NCBI GenBank assembly: GCA_016858145.1
Contig: JAEHOE010000030.1
Span: forward strand, 496,001 to 560,000
Direction: 5' to 3'
Origin: Edaphochlamys debaryana
Taxonomy: Eukaryota > Chlorophyta > Chlorophyceae > Chlamydomonadales
Length of the DNA: 64,000 nucleotides
A model generated the notes under the pieces. The model saw only the letters and a list, made by a program, of their open reading frames with translations. It had not been told where the DNA came from and did not search any database. The position numbers and the translations under genes are program-made. Every line of letters begins with the position of its first letter. Position 1 is the stretch's first letter. Positions 23,781 through 35,700 of the stretch are shown piece after piece.

Positions 23781-26700
23781 CTACTCGACGGCGGTTCGAG
23801 TCGGCGTGGCACGGCGCGACAAGTTGTCAAGGTCCTGCAGGAAAGGGGGAAGGCAGAGGGGCTTCCGTTGTTGCTGCATTCAGTTGATTATGAACTACGC
23901 GTTGTCGCAACAGCTTGCCAGCCGGGCCAGGGGGCAAGGGCGAGGGTGAAGGGCGCGTGCCTGGTTTTGCTGTTTGGACCCAGGGTGCGCCGCACCTGGC
24001 CGGCGGCCAAGGTGCGGCAGGCCATCTCCGGCCATGTGGCGCCTTCCCAGCCTCGGCCCCCCCACACTGCCAACCCCTTCCTCACCGCCCCACCGCCAAC
24101 TGACCTGCTGCGCCAGTGCCAAGGCCTTGACGATATCGGCCGCCGCCGGCCTCCGCTGCGGATCCCGCTCAAAGCAGCCGGACAGGAGCGCGCTCAGCCG
24201 ATGCGGCCAGCGCTCGAGCACTTGTCCGCCCGGCGTGTTCTTGGGGCGCAGTGGCAGGCGGCGGCTGAGCAGCGTTACCTCGTACGCGATCTGTACGGCA
24301 GTCTGCGGCGGGGGACATCGCGCAAGGGGCATGGGTAGGTGAACGGGCAAGGTGACTCCAGCACCCTTATGAGACCCTGGCTCCTCGTGCCCAGGCCCCT
24401 CTCTGCCAAGCCGCGTGCCCCTTCATAACCTCCCGCTGTGAGACACCCGGAGCCTCACCATGCCGTACCAGGGCTGGGCCCCCGCCAGCATCTCCCACAG
24501 TAGCACGCCAAACGAGTAGCAGTCCTGGGGTGAGGGGGCGGCGTTGGGCGTGACACGGGGTCAGTCGTCAGTGGCAGCATGACATGTCTGCCTGGAAGAA
24601 ACCGGAAGCTAGAGAGCCGCAAACGTGCTCTCAGTCGGGACCATCAGTGTTTGCCCCGTACGCACTCCGGCCTTGGGCACTGACATCCATGTTGGCCCAT
24701 CGGAGACCGTTTGTTGGGCCCGACTCACCGTGCGATGCGTGAGGCCCCCGGCGGTTAGGTCAAAGCACTCCTGGGGCGCGGGAGAAAGGCCAATGGGGCA
24801 GGGGCTTGCAACGGGGTGCGTTGGAGCGGCAGCAGTGGGGAACTCGGGTTCAACGATGCACGTTGCTACAGTCAGCGAGGAGTGTGCCGACCGCTTATGG
24901 CGCCGCTAACCCTTGAGCCCCTCCAACCCTCCGCGCTCACCGGAGCCATGTAGGCGGGCTTCGGTACAAGCGAGCATCAGCAAGGGGCGTTGGGTGCAAC
25001 CGGGGCGGGGCAGACCGTGAGCACGCTGCATTCATCCTCGACTCCACGCGGGCTCGAAACTGCTGCTGGCTGCCTTCACCTCAGCGGCCAACACATTACA
25101 GCCCTGAGCTACGACCGGTGCACAATAAATCTGGGCAGTCCGGGAGCGCGTGACGCAGTGCAGCACTCACTGTGCCTGCCTCCGGGTGCATGGTCTTGAG
25201 GACGCTGTGGCGGATGCGCGAAAGCCCAAAGTCCTGCATAGGGAAGGCCGCCGCGAGCGAGGGCCAAACGGCAGGTAAGACAAGGGACCAGGTACTCTTG
25301 AGCCGAGCACGCAGCGCTGCTGGCGCTAGCTATGATCCTGAGCTACAAGTCTAAGAGCCGGCGCCCGGCGGCCGTTCCAAGTTCTATTGGGACGGGACCA
25401 TGGGTCACAGGCATGCATGCATGCATGCTGCTCACCGACAGCTTGACGACGGGCTTGTCGCTGCCAGGGTCTCGCAGGAGTACGTTGGCGGGCTTCAGGT
25501 CCCTGCGTTCGTTTGGGATGAAGGGGGCGTAGGCGAGGCTGTAAAGCCATATCCGAATTCGCCATGCGAGACCGTGAAGCCATCTCCGAATTCGCCATGG
25601 TAGTTGCTGCGTGACTACGCGTGTACCAGGCAACCTCGTACGCGGACCTCGCCGTCCTCTCCCAAACCCCAGACACGCAGATCCCGCTCAACAACGCATC
25701 TGCTGGCTGCTCCCCTGCACCCTCACCGGTGTAGCACGGTCGGGTGCTGCGGGGGGCAGCAGGGGCCAGGCACGGGGAGGTTGTGGGGTCAGACCATCTG
25801 CGCTCATCATGGTACCTAAGCAAGCCCGCGCAGCCCACCCGAGTCCATCTGGTCGCGACCTAGCGTCGTCGCCTACGGCTGAAGCCTCCCCAGGGTGCGG
25901 AGCAGCCGCTGCGCCCGTATGGCGACGCGACACCCAGCGCGCCAGCCAGCTCAGGGGTCTCAGCGCAGAGTGTAAGGCTCTCTGGACACCTGGCTATCTA
26001 TGGGGTGCGTAGCGGCTCAGCACTTCCGCGTCCCAGCGTCTGGAGGCCACGCACCAAGTAAGCGAGCCCCTTGGCGGTTTCCAGGGCGATGTGCAGCACG
26101 AGCTGCAGGGACAAGAGGTGGCCCGGCTTGGCGTACAACACCTTGTCTAGGGACGTCTCCATCAGCTCAAGGACCCTGGGGCCGGGACGGAGCGAAACAA
26201 AAGGAAACGGAGGGCATACCCGTAAGGAATACATCATCACGAAGGGAAGTAAGGCGCGCGCACTGTGCAATGCTGCGGTGAAGAGCGTCTAAGAACGAGA
26301 GTCCCATTGTCTTGCACTCCACTCACAAGGCAGGCCGCGCGGCGTCCAAGCTGCTAGCGGCTAGGACCTTGACGACGTTGGGGTGGTTGCAACGCCCCAG
26401 CACCTCCAGCTCCTGTGGGCAGTTTGGGAGGCCATCAAAACGCGCGCACATGGCGGGCGGCGTGACACTACGCGCTGTACTCCTGAGGCTCCGGCATGGC
26501 GTGCTGAGCCCTACAGTCGCGTTGCTGACAATTCATTCGTCGCCTCGATCGGTTGAAAGCTGACGGCCGCCGGGCCCTGACCGCTGCTGAACGGCGCGGC
26601 CCGGCCTGTCTCGTGCGTGGCGAAGCAGGCCACGCAAGGCGCCAGGCCCAGGTCCAGGCCCAGGTAGGCCCAGGCCAGGTCCAGCCGGGGCCCAACACGC

Positions 26701-29668
26701 ACCTGCATCATGGCCTCGCAGGCCTGGTCCGCCGAGTCTACCGTGAGTTCTGTCAGCAACTTCACAGCTACCGCTTGGCCGTTGTAAATGCCTTGGTACA
26801 CTCGCCCGAACGCGCCCCTGCCGAGCACGATGCCCGTCAGCTGCACATCTGGCTGGGCGCTGCCACCAACGCAGGCACCCGCAACGCCGTCTTGAGGGGG
26901 CATCTCAATCTGCATTTCGGGGGGCCAGGGCAGGCTCACGTTCAGACCAGAGCGGCTGTCGCTCGTGCGTGCGCTTCCAGGGCCAGGCCGTGCATCGTCA
27001 GCGGAACCCAGCTCAGGTAGCGGCTGCACCGGCAATGCCGGCTGTTGCATCTTGCCTTCACGTCAAATTCGCAATCGCCGATTGGGGTCTGGTTGGTGAT
27101 AACCGTGGTGTCCGAACCCTGGGAATGTGCTCGCTTGTTGGCATCCGGCAAAGGCCAGGTCGACGGCGCCGCGTGCCCCGAGCCCGTGGCTCCGCTCCCA
27201 GCGCTGCCCATGGTTGGAAACGCTCGGGCGGTGCTCTCGGTGGGCAGCATCGACAGGCCCACGGTGCCGGCTGCAGAAGTGGTGGAGCTGCGGGTAGGGC
27301 AGAGGGGCAGGTCTCTCGCTCAGAGCGAAACCCTCAGCATCAGCGTGGGAAAAACCGGACTGGGCCGGTGGGCCCTAGGAAAAACGTTCGCGGCCATGCC
27401 CGGCGAGCCAAGTAAACCCGTGAGTAACGCCGTGCGCGATGCATCTACATACCACCCCTCAACGCTACCACCGCTCACCGTGTCCCCAGGGAGTCAAGTC
27501 CCTCATGGAAAGGGGCCCCGCCGGTTTTGGCGGTCTGCGCCTGCGGTCGCCTGCGCCTCACCAGCAGCACCACGACCCCGACCGCCACCACCAGTAGGAC
27601 AACGCCTGCGGGGGCACGTCGATGGGTGCGATCCGGGACAAGAGCGGCGACGGCAGGAGGACTCAGTGAAGGTGCACATTCCGTCAAGCCGCAACAAGAA
27701 AGCTCAAGGAACACTCGTTGACACTCGCTGATGCTGGGCATGCGCACCTCCCACGATGACGCCAACGACCAGGGGGGTAGCGCTGCCGTGGCCCCCGCCT
27801 TGAGATCCGGTGGCGTCGCCGAGGGCTACTGCCAGAGGTGCCGCCGGGAGCATGCCAGGGCCCGCCCCGCTTTCGTACAGCAGCGTACAGCCCAGCGGGC
27901 CCAGAGAGTCAAGGCAGGCCCTGCGGGCGGAGACCGAGCGCAGGCCACACGCAAAGGCATCAGCGTGTACGGCCTCAACTTGCAGGGGGCTTGGGCGGTG
28001 CGGAGACCCGAGGCATTGACACGCTAGTGGCAGAGGCCCCCTGGCACAGAGCTGGTGTTTGGGTGAGAATGTGTGCGCAAGTCATGTGGTGAGTGTCAAC
28101 CGGGGGCAGCGGGAGGCACGTGGGGTTGGGCCTAAGGCTAGACCTTGCATGGTTCATGACTCTGCTAGGCACGGATGCGCCGGTTGGCCGCCCAGCCCCG
28201 GTTCCCTCTATGCTTGCGCATTCGGCCCCCCTAAACCCCCAGAGCAACATGACATGGAGCATGGGTCCATGCCGTACTGCCGTACTCACTGGTCTAACAC
28301 GACGGGGCAAAAGAGCGCCACGTCAAGCAGATTGATGTCGTAGTAGGTGGGTGCGGGGTTGCCCGCCGAGTTCAGCCGGGCACCCGAGCACGCAACGTCA
28401 ATGTTTTGACACACTTGCTTCCTGGGGCCACGGGACGGCGGCAGAGTCACGAGTGAGTGCAGGGCGCAGCAGGCAGAGCCCACCATCGAGCCAGGTGTAG
28501 CCTTGCAGAAACCACACGAATCCCTTGGCAATATGGCACTTGCCGGCTTCAAGACGACGGCACCCACACGCGCATCGCTGTCCTACTCCCACAATCGCTG
28601 GGGGTGCCAGGACTTGGCATGCCCGCTCCCTGCTTCTGCCCGCCGTGCTACTGTAGCACTTACCAGCACCGCTGCCAGACTGGTGCGTTGGAGTCGTCCA
28701 CGCATGTGCCCGTCTGGTTATGGCAACCCGAGTGGCTCTGGACCCCCGGCAGCTGCGCCGGCCGCACCGCCGCCGCCACGTTCTGTTGCCAGGCCTTCGC
28801 CGGAAGGCAGAGAGCTGCAGCAGGGCAGCGTCAACATGGGGGCAGGACCTTGGGTTGCAGACCAATGCTAGGTAACCTCCCTCCAGGCCCACCGAGCCCC
28901 CCAAAGACTGGTGCTGAACGTTGGTCCCCCGCACACCTGTCATATCCTGCTCGTGGGCCTGGCCTGAAGGACGATCAGCATCTAGCAGCGCTGAGCGCTC
29001 TGTGTGGCATCGATGCCCCTCCCACGCACACGAGTGCACTCACGGTTGATGGCTGTGACGTTCCGCATGATGAGAAAGGCTCTACGGGTGCCTTCGGGCG
29101 AGGGCAGCAGGAGGGAGACGGAGGGGGTCCGCATGAAACTCCGCTTGCCTGACACGTAGGACTCTAGGGCCAGGCCGTCGAAGATCAGGGCGGAGTTGTT
29201 CGAGAGCTGGACCTGCGTAGCGGGGGTTGCAACCAGAAGTGCAATTTAAGCAAGTGCGTCAGTGCTGGCCCGGGGAACCGAGGGTAGTGGTTCTGGACAA
29301 AGGTGGTGAATGCATGCCAGGCGCCTGGGGTTCCCTTCTAAGCTTACCATAGGGGGAGTAGGCATGCGCAGCAGGGGAGGCCCCGTTGGGAGGTCCGCGC
29401 CGAGGATGGTCAGGTTGGACCCCTCGCGCAAAACTAGCGGGGCTGGCGGGCGTCCGACCCAGTCACTTTCCGCGAGGCTGATCTCCTGAGAGACGACATA
29501 TATCACTGCGGGTCCCCCGAGAACGGCAGCAGCGATTGCCTGGGCGAGCTCCTGCCCGCTCCTGACCGCGGGGACATCCGCTCTCGCGGGACGTGACGAG
29601 TCGTCTGCAGCGGCCGCCCCAACCAGAGTCCACGCAACTGCAGCTAATGCCATTGATATGAGCTGCAT
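23781..29668 (-). CDS. receptor-like protein kinase RLK1 (signal peptide, ectodomain, one TM, kinase)
   Basis: Eighteen exons close in frame into 800 residues: 29348-29668, 29044-29212, 28664-28814, 28290-28577, 27748-27920, 27479-27605, 27056-27287, 26703-26909, 26327-26412, 26055-26175, 25727-25746, 25436-25502, 25171-25233, 24941-24958, 24729-24770, 24459-24524, 24105-24302, 23781-23834. The ATG at 29668 begins a signal peptide (MQLISMALAAVAWTLVGAAA). The ectodomain has Cys-rich parts and NLTI / NNSALIFDGLAL motifs, possibly a beta-helix. The membrane helix is LVVGVIVGGVVLLVVAVGVV, followed by RRRR. The kinase domain is complete: GRGAFGRV, AVKLL, ELEVL (alpha-C Glu), HPTVLHRDLKPANVLL, DFGLSR, PAYMAPE. 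It should be an active Ser/Thr (TKL-like) kinase with an extracellular sensor; the ligand is unknown. One intron (27055 to 26910) uses a GC donor. Exons as short as 18 and 20 bp occur. Confidence 0.87.
25411..25430. repeat. short GCAT microsatellite in an RLK1 intron
   Basis: About four tandem GCAT units lie just inside the intron that follows the RDLKPANVLL exon, only ~6 nt from its 5' splice site. Confidence 0.8.
26645..26700 (-). repeat. GGCCTGG-type short repeats next to an RLK1 donor
   Basis: Several degenerate copies of CCCAGGTCCAGG / CCCAGGTAGG occupy the first ~55 nt of the intron after the glycine-loop exon, whose 5' splice site is at 26702. In sense the run reads as repeated ACCTGGGCCTGG. 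Confidence 0.65.
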
Positions 29669-30334
29669 CCTCGCGGACGCCGGGATATCGTTGTGACGCC
29701 CAATCGGAGCTAGGCGATTCGCTCCAGCTCGCCGACGTTGGCGACCTCGCCTATTGTGCTGGCCATAGCCCTTCAAGGTCGGAAGGTTACCCTGTTAGGT
29801 GCATGTTGTGCAGGTATGATGAGCTAGGCAGAGTCTAGATAGCCTTTAGGTAGTCTATGCTTCTAACGTATATCCTGAATGCCGGCAGGGTGTATGAACA
29901 AGTGGCGGGTCAAGTCGAGGACACGAGGCAAGTGCGAACTTCCCCAACCTGTCGGTATGCCGCGTCCGGCATCCGGCGTTCGACCGTCGGTTGGGTAACA
30001 GGTCGCTGCTGCTACTAGAGGTCTAGTGGAAGAGTTAAGAGGTGAAACGAAGGACAAGCTTGGGGGGGGGACCGTGCCGAACCCGGAGGGTCACTTTCAC
30101 AAGCAGGCCCCTCCTCCCTCCCTGGCCGCCCCCCCCCCCCGCGACCTCCCCGGCCGGTCCCCGGCTCCCCGCCGCCGCCGCTGCCCCCATTGCCTCGCCG
30201 CCGCCGCCGCCGCTCCGCCTCTCCCTCCCGCCTCTGCCGCCGCCCCCGCGCCTCAGTCTCCGCCACCCCCGCCTCCGTCCCCGGCTCCCCCGCCTTCCCC
30301 CCCGCCTCCCCGTCCGCCCGCTTGTCTCCCACAG
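29669..30334. other. 5' flank of RLK1, nothing recognised beyond C/CCG-rich sequence
   Basis: This should hold the RLK1 promoter and leader. An upstream in-frame ATG exists at 29776, but it would place 36 basic residues before the signal peptide, so I prefer the later start. From ~30110 the sequence becomes very C-rich. Confidence 0.35.
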
Positions 30335-31036
30335 ATGGATGCTGCGGGGCGCACTGAACCATCCTGGACACCCCCCCCGGCCACCCTGCCCCCATCCTCC
30401 GTGTCCTCGCAGCATCACCCAGGCCCCTCGCTTCCCCCCTGTCCAACACCCTCCCCTCCGCCGCCCCTGCCTCGGCTGCACCCGTCCCCGCTTCCCCCGC
30501 CGCCTGCCCCTCCGAGGCTCCGACCCAACCTCCTCCGCGCCCGCCGCCACCGCCGCCGCCGCCTCGTTCGCCGCTGCCCCCTCATCCGTTTCCTCCTCCG
30601 CCGCCCCCTCCCATACCTCCCGCCGCCAACCCTACCTCGTCCGCCTCCTCCCCACGCGGCCCCCGCCTCGACCTCCCCCGCCGCCGCCTCCACCTCCGCC
30701 GCTGCCGATGGGCGCTGGGTAACCTGTGTGTGCATGCCGTCCCTCCGCCCGGGGCGTAACTCCGTCAGGTCGCGCCTGCACTACTCTGCCGCCATTTCCC
30801 GAGTTCTTAGGCAGATGTTGGATAGCAGCGCGTTCAACCCCTGCAAGGCGCCCGCCCGCCTCGCCTGCAAGCTTATTCCAAGGTCTCATATCGTACTCAC
30901 CCTGTACCCCACCTGTGTTCGTCTCCTCCTCTCTTCGGACAACACATTCACCACCCACAGCACCCACACTGTGGTTACGCATAGGCCGCCGCGGGCAACT
31001 AGTCGCGCAAGCTCGGGCGAGGGCGGTCCACGCTGA
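30335..31036 (+). CDS. doubtful proline-rich open stretch
   Basis: An ATG at 30335, just after an acceptor-like TCTCCCACAG, opens a frame rich in Pro, Ser, Arg and Ala (SPPPPLPRLHPSPLPPPPAP) that could run to 31036 or be cut at a GTAACC donor near 30720. It resembles an exon of a hydroxyproline-rich cell-wall glycoprotein. However, C-rich DNA of this kind is open in several frames, and I found no partner exons. Treat as unproven. Confidence 0.2.
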   Translation: MDAAGRTEPSWTPPPATLPPSSVSSQHHPGPSLPPCPTPSPPPPLPRLHPSPLPPPPAPPRLRPNLLRARRHRRRRLVRRCPLIRFLLRRPLPYLPPPTLPRPPPPHAAPASTSPAAASTSAAADGRWVTCVCMPSLRPGRNSVRSRLHYSAAISRVLRQMLDSSAFNPCKAPARLACKLIPRSHIVLTLYPTCVRLLLSSDNTFTTHSTHTVVTHRPPRATSRASSGEGGPR

Positions 31037-32720
31037 GACCACTGCGGTACGCGTTCCCCGGTAAGCCCATGTTGAAATCGGTCGTTTCCCTTCCAGGGCT
31101 GCGGGCATTTGCCTGGGCTCTGCGGGCGCTGGCCCGCAGGCATCAGGTGCTGCGTGTTGGCACAACTGACACTGCCCCTCCTCATGGAACCAACGGCAAT
31201 CCCTGCAACCCGGAAGCTGGCATGTCATGATTTGCATCACACTTTGTGATCGAGCCTCCACGCCGAGCCCTGCACCTTCAGCGGGGCTTCAGCGCCCCCA
31301 CCCCTACCTGCCAGCGCCCAGCGGGTACGCACGATGACGTGATGTGGATGAGCCCCGCTGGCAGGGCGCAGGGGCAGATCCTACCTGGAGTTGGCAGCAT
31401 GCCCAACATCTTGCAGCGTGGGGATGAGAGGGTTGAGGCCCTCAGCCCTCTCATCCCCCCCACCTCTCAGCCAGCAACAACGGGGAATGGTCAGCCGGGG
31501 CGAACTGAAGTAAGGCCGGGGGGGTCCCTGTGGGGTCTCTTCTTCCCCCACAGCTCTGTCTTGCCCCTGAAAGGGCGAGCCACCGCCAGGTCACCAGCGC
31601 GGGGGCAGGCCGCGGGGACGATCCAGGCCCCTGCAGGGCCGTGGCCAGCGCTCCCGCAGCACCCCCGCCGGGGCGTTGATGCTTGCGAGCGAGGGGAGTC
31701 GTCGGGCTGTCGGCTAGGCGCCTAGCCGGCCTGCCGTGTGTAGTTCCCGGAACAAAGCAACTAAAGCAAGTTAAGTCCAGCCTACGGGCCATCAGGGGCC
31801 TGGCTCCCGGCTAGCTGCTACTGGCCCTTGCTCGGTTGTTCTACAAGGATATTCCGCTTTCGCCCCGGCGGCAATACAGGGTAACAGAAGCTCAAGCGAC
31901 CAAGTGACAGAGCACAGTATCGTCGCTGCCACACTGTCGTATAGTCTTCACAGCCGGCATCGGTACACCACGAACCATAGTGTGTCCTGACACAAGGGCT
32001 GAGGACGTGAGGAGCCGAGCTCACGTACCTTGGCTTCGCTCGGTCTCAACCCTTGGCCGCGGTCACCGCATCGTCCGTCCCCTGCATTGCCGCAGCCTGT
32101 GGCCCAATGCGTACCGTCTCAATCCCGAACGCGCACAGCAAGAGTTCGGGGAACGCCAACGGAACAACGGCGCAAGGCCGAAAGCGCTCTGCCGCCTCCT
32201 CCTGACCAGCAGCCGGCCCGTACGCACGGGGCCCCGCCTTTCGCAGTCGACGTGACAATGCGCCGAGGGGGCCGATCACACGTCGCGCGGCTGCTTCCCA
32301 CCCTTCTGGCTCCTGGGGGCACGCACCTAGATGACCAACCACCGATGGGACCACACTTTTGCAAGGAGGGCACCGTGGGGATACAGGTGGTGATACCGGC
32401 CGCGGTCTAGAGAGCCTACACAATTCCGGCCTTAGAGGCCTTTCGCAGCAGACGTAGCAAGCGCACGTGTGGCGTTGCGGCGGTTCCCACCCGGTTTCGC
32501 AGCAACCCCCGCCGCAGCCAACTGTGACAAGCCAAGCCAGGCCGTTGCACGTATTCATGCTCAGCTGCTGGAGCGTGTCGCCCGCTTGAAAACCTGTTGC
32601 ACGGCTGCGTCCTGAGATTGCGAGTTATTCCGCCAACCGGCGTCGTCGCCACGCCCGCGGACCGCGATGCTTCACAACACACACTATTGCTGCGATACGT
32701 AGCTAAGGCCACGCTCCATC
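31037..32720. other. intergenic, nothing recognised
   Basis: No exon with recognisable coding content on either strand. The right end should include the promoter and leader of the SBP-domain gene starting at 32721. Confidence 0.4.
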
Positions 32721-35700
32721 ATGGCTTCCGAGGCCGTCGCACGCGACGCGGAGGTCGACGATGGGCAAGACGGGCACGCAAACTGGAACCCCACGTCCAC
32801 CTCCTGGAACCCCATCACGATTAGCGGATGGGATGGCCGCAAGAGGCGGAAAAGGAAAGGGGCGCCGGCCGTCTGTGCGGTTCCGGGCTGCGACGCGGAC
32901 CTGTCTGCCGCCAGCGTCAAGCCTTACTTTCGCAGGCACCTGGTGTGCGCGGAGCACATGAAAGCGCCTTGTATCATAGCAAGCGGTGGGTGTGCGGAGG
33001 AATAGCACTCTCTGAGCCGTGTGGTTGCCCTCGAGCCCGCGCGCGAGCCACCGTGATGCCGTTCTAGAGTGATAATAGCCAGCGGTGGGTGTGTGCGACG
33101 TTATAGCCAGCGGTGGGTTTGTAATTGGATTGTTACTCCCTGGCCATTTGGTTGCCCTGTCCTCGCGCCCAAGCCACCGCGATGCCCTCTAACGTTCGAC
33201 AGTGTTGATGGCTGCAGGCAACAAGATCCGCTACTGCCAGCAGTGCGGACATTTCGAGGGGCTGGACCTCTTCCTTGGCAACAACAGGTGTGGAGTGAAC
33301 TGAGCAAGCAACTGCAAACAGCAGGCTACAAGCAATGGTAGCAAGTTGCGTTTCGGGCTCCCGGCACAGAGGCGTAGAAATAGACGTAGGCTCGTGGCAA
33401 CCCCCCCGAGACCCCCACCTGTCCCCTCACGTTTACCTCGCCACCAGGAGCTGCACCGCGAGCCTGGACCGCCGCTGCAACGCCGGCGGGGCTCCGAATA
33501 AGAGCAAGAGCACGGCTGCCAAGCAGAAGAGGCACAGGGCCGGGGCCGACCAGAAGGACCAGTCACCGGCCCCGGGCGGCCGCGACACCTTTTCAGGCGA
33601 TGACGCCGCTGTGGGGAACACGGGCACGACATCATCCAAAGGCGAGGCCGGCGGCGTGAGCCGCTCCAAGATCACTTCGGGAAAAGAGCTGGAGGACGGC
33701 GGAGGCGCATCGGGTGGGTGTGAGCTGCGTGCAACTGTGCAAACCTCTCAACGGCGCTGCTTTGCACAGCTCCTAACGCAAGGCAACGAGACCTACGGTA
33801 CCGGCTCGCAACATGGGTTTCTTGTGCCTTTGCTGCAGGCACCCGCGGCGGCACGACGCTGAGCAGGGACGTGGACATGGGCGCTGACAGCGTGGACCGG
33901 GCGGTCTTCGGGTCTCGGGCCGCCCACCCCGACGCCCGGGCCCGGAGCAGCTCCGGCGCCGCCAACAGCGCTGATGGCCGCTCGGCCTCCCTGCCCCTGC
34001 CGCACGCTCCCGGGACCCTGGGGCTGCAGGCGCCGCCCGTGGCCGCAGCGCACAGCCTGACAGCCCTCGGCGCCGACGCGGCTGCGGCAGCTGCCATCCA
34101 GCTGGCCTCCTCGCTCTTCCCCACCGCCTGCCTGCCGGCAGCTGCGCCTCCCCCGGCCGGCGCGGCGCTCTGGCCCTCGGTGACGCACGACAAGATCGCT
34201 GGGGCGGTGGCGGCCGCCGCCGCTGCGGCGGCCTCGGCCTTCGCCACGGCCCTGGGCTGTGGCGCAGGCGCGGGCGAGGCCGGGGTCGTGGCTGGGGCCG
34301 TCGGGGGGCCGCCCGGCTGGCCCGCGGCCATGCAACAGCTGGCGGTGATGCAGGCGGGGCAGCAGCTGGCGCAGCGCACCGCTCTGCACCTGGGCCAGGG
34401 CGCGGCACCGGGAGCGCCGGCGCCCTTTCTCCCGGCCACGGGAGGCTTCCACGCCACCGCCTGGGCGCCCAGCGCGCTTGGCGCCGCTTCTGCTGCCGCG
34501 CCCGGGGCCCTGGCCGCGCTTGGACCTGCGCCCGCGGCCGGCGCGGCGGGCGGGCCCGGTGGGAGAGCCAGCCTGGCCCTGCACCCCCTTCTGGACGTGG
34601 AGCTGGATGAGGCGATGCGGTCCGCCCGCGTGGAGCCGTCGGGCTACTGGGCGGCACGGGAGGAGCGGGCGGAGGAGGCGCATGCCGGCAGTGGCCTGCT
34701 GGCCTCGGCCCTGCGTGAGGGCATCCTGCGCGGCCCCGCGAGTTCCCGCCCCGCCTCCGGCCCCGGCGTCGTGATGCAGGACCTTGCCGCCACCGCGGCG
34801 GCGGGTGGGGGTGGGGCCACGGGCACCCTTACCGGGGCCGGGGCCGCTTCCGTTGCCGGCGCGGGCGCTCCCAGCAACGCCCTGGCCATGCTGCACTCGG
34901 CGCTGCCCGCGCCGCCGCTGGCGCCGCACGGCGCTGCGATGGACCTGGGCGCTCTAAGTGCAATCGACGACCCCGCCCTCTGGTTCTTCGAGCACCAGCA
35001 CGACGACGAGGACATGCTGCAGGCCCCGCCCTCTCCGCTGGGCCCCCCACCAGAGGAGCTGCAGGTGCGGCCAGGGGGTGTGCTCGTGGGATGGGGGCAC
35101 CTGGGGGAAGAGGTGTGAAGCTGGAGTGAGGGATGCCTCGCCAAGGTGTCTGCTGGGCATGGGCGTTGGCATGTGTGGAGGCACGGGCAGGCCGCGCCTC
35201 AGCGCTGCGAGGCCAGCCGCGGGTTGCTCCGACCGCCGACCGTGCCAGGGGTTTTGGTTCAGACATTGGAGCCGCAGACGGGCACTTTAACCCTCTTGCA
35301 TCCGCGGCTGCCCCACTCCGCTGGGGCCCGCAGCCGCGGCTGCAGGTCGCCGGCCCGCAGGCGCCGGTGGGCGGTCTGGGGTCCATGGGCTCGGCCCCGC
35401 TTGGGCCCCGCCTGGACCCGCAGCTGGCGCCCATCGCACCCCTGGCCATGGGGCAGGGGCCCGCCGCGGCCGGCCCCTCGGCCGATCTGCTGCTGGCGGC
35501 GTCCACGCCCATGCCCTCGGGCTATCGAGTGGGGGAGGTGCGTGCGGGCGAGAGGGCGTGCGGTGAAGGAGGCAGGGATGTATCGCATGGCACGTGCGAG
35601 GTCTGCAGGTGGAGGCGTGGTACCGTACCGAAATCGTCTTGTCACGTGTGTGCTTCTTCCCTCCCGCCCCGGCAGGGCGAGTGCCTCGTGCGCTTGTCCT

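Noticed and set aside
33672..34929. Long minus-strand Ala/Arg-rich open frames opposite the SBP gene
   Set aside because: They mirror the Ala/Gly-rich exon 4 of the SBP gene, which closes in frame with the zinc-finger and ankyrin exons on the plus strand.
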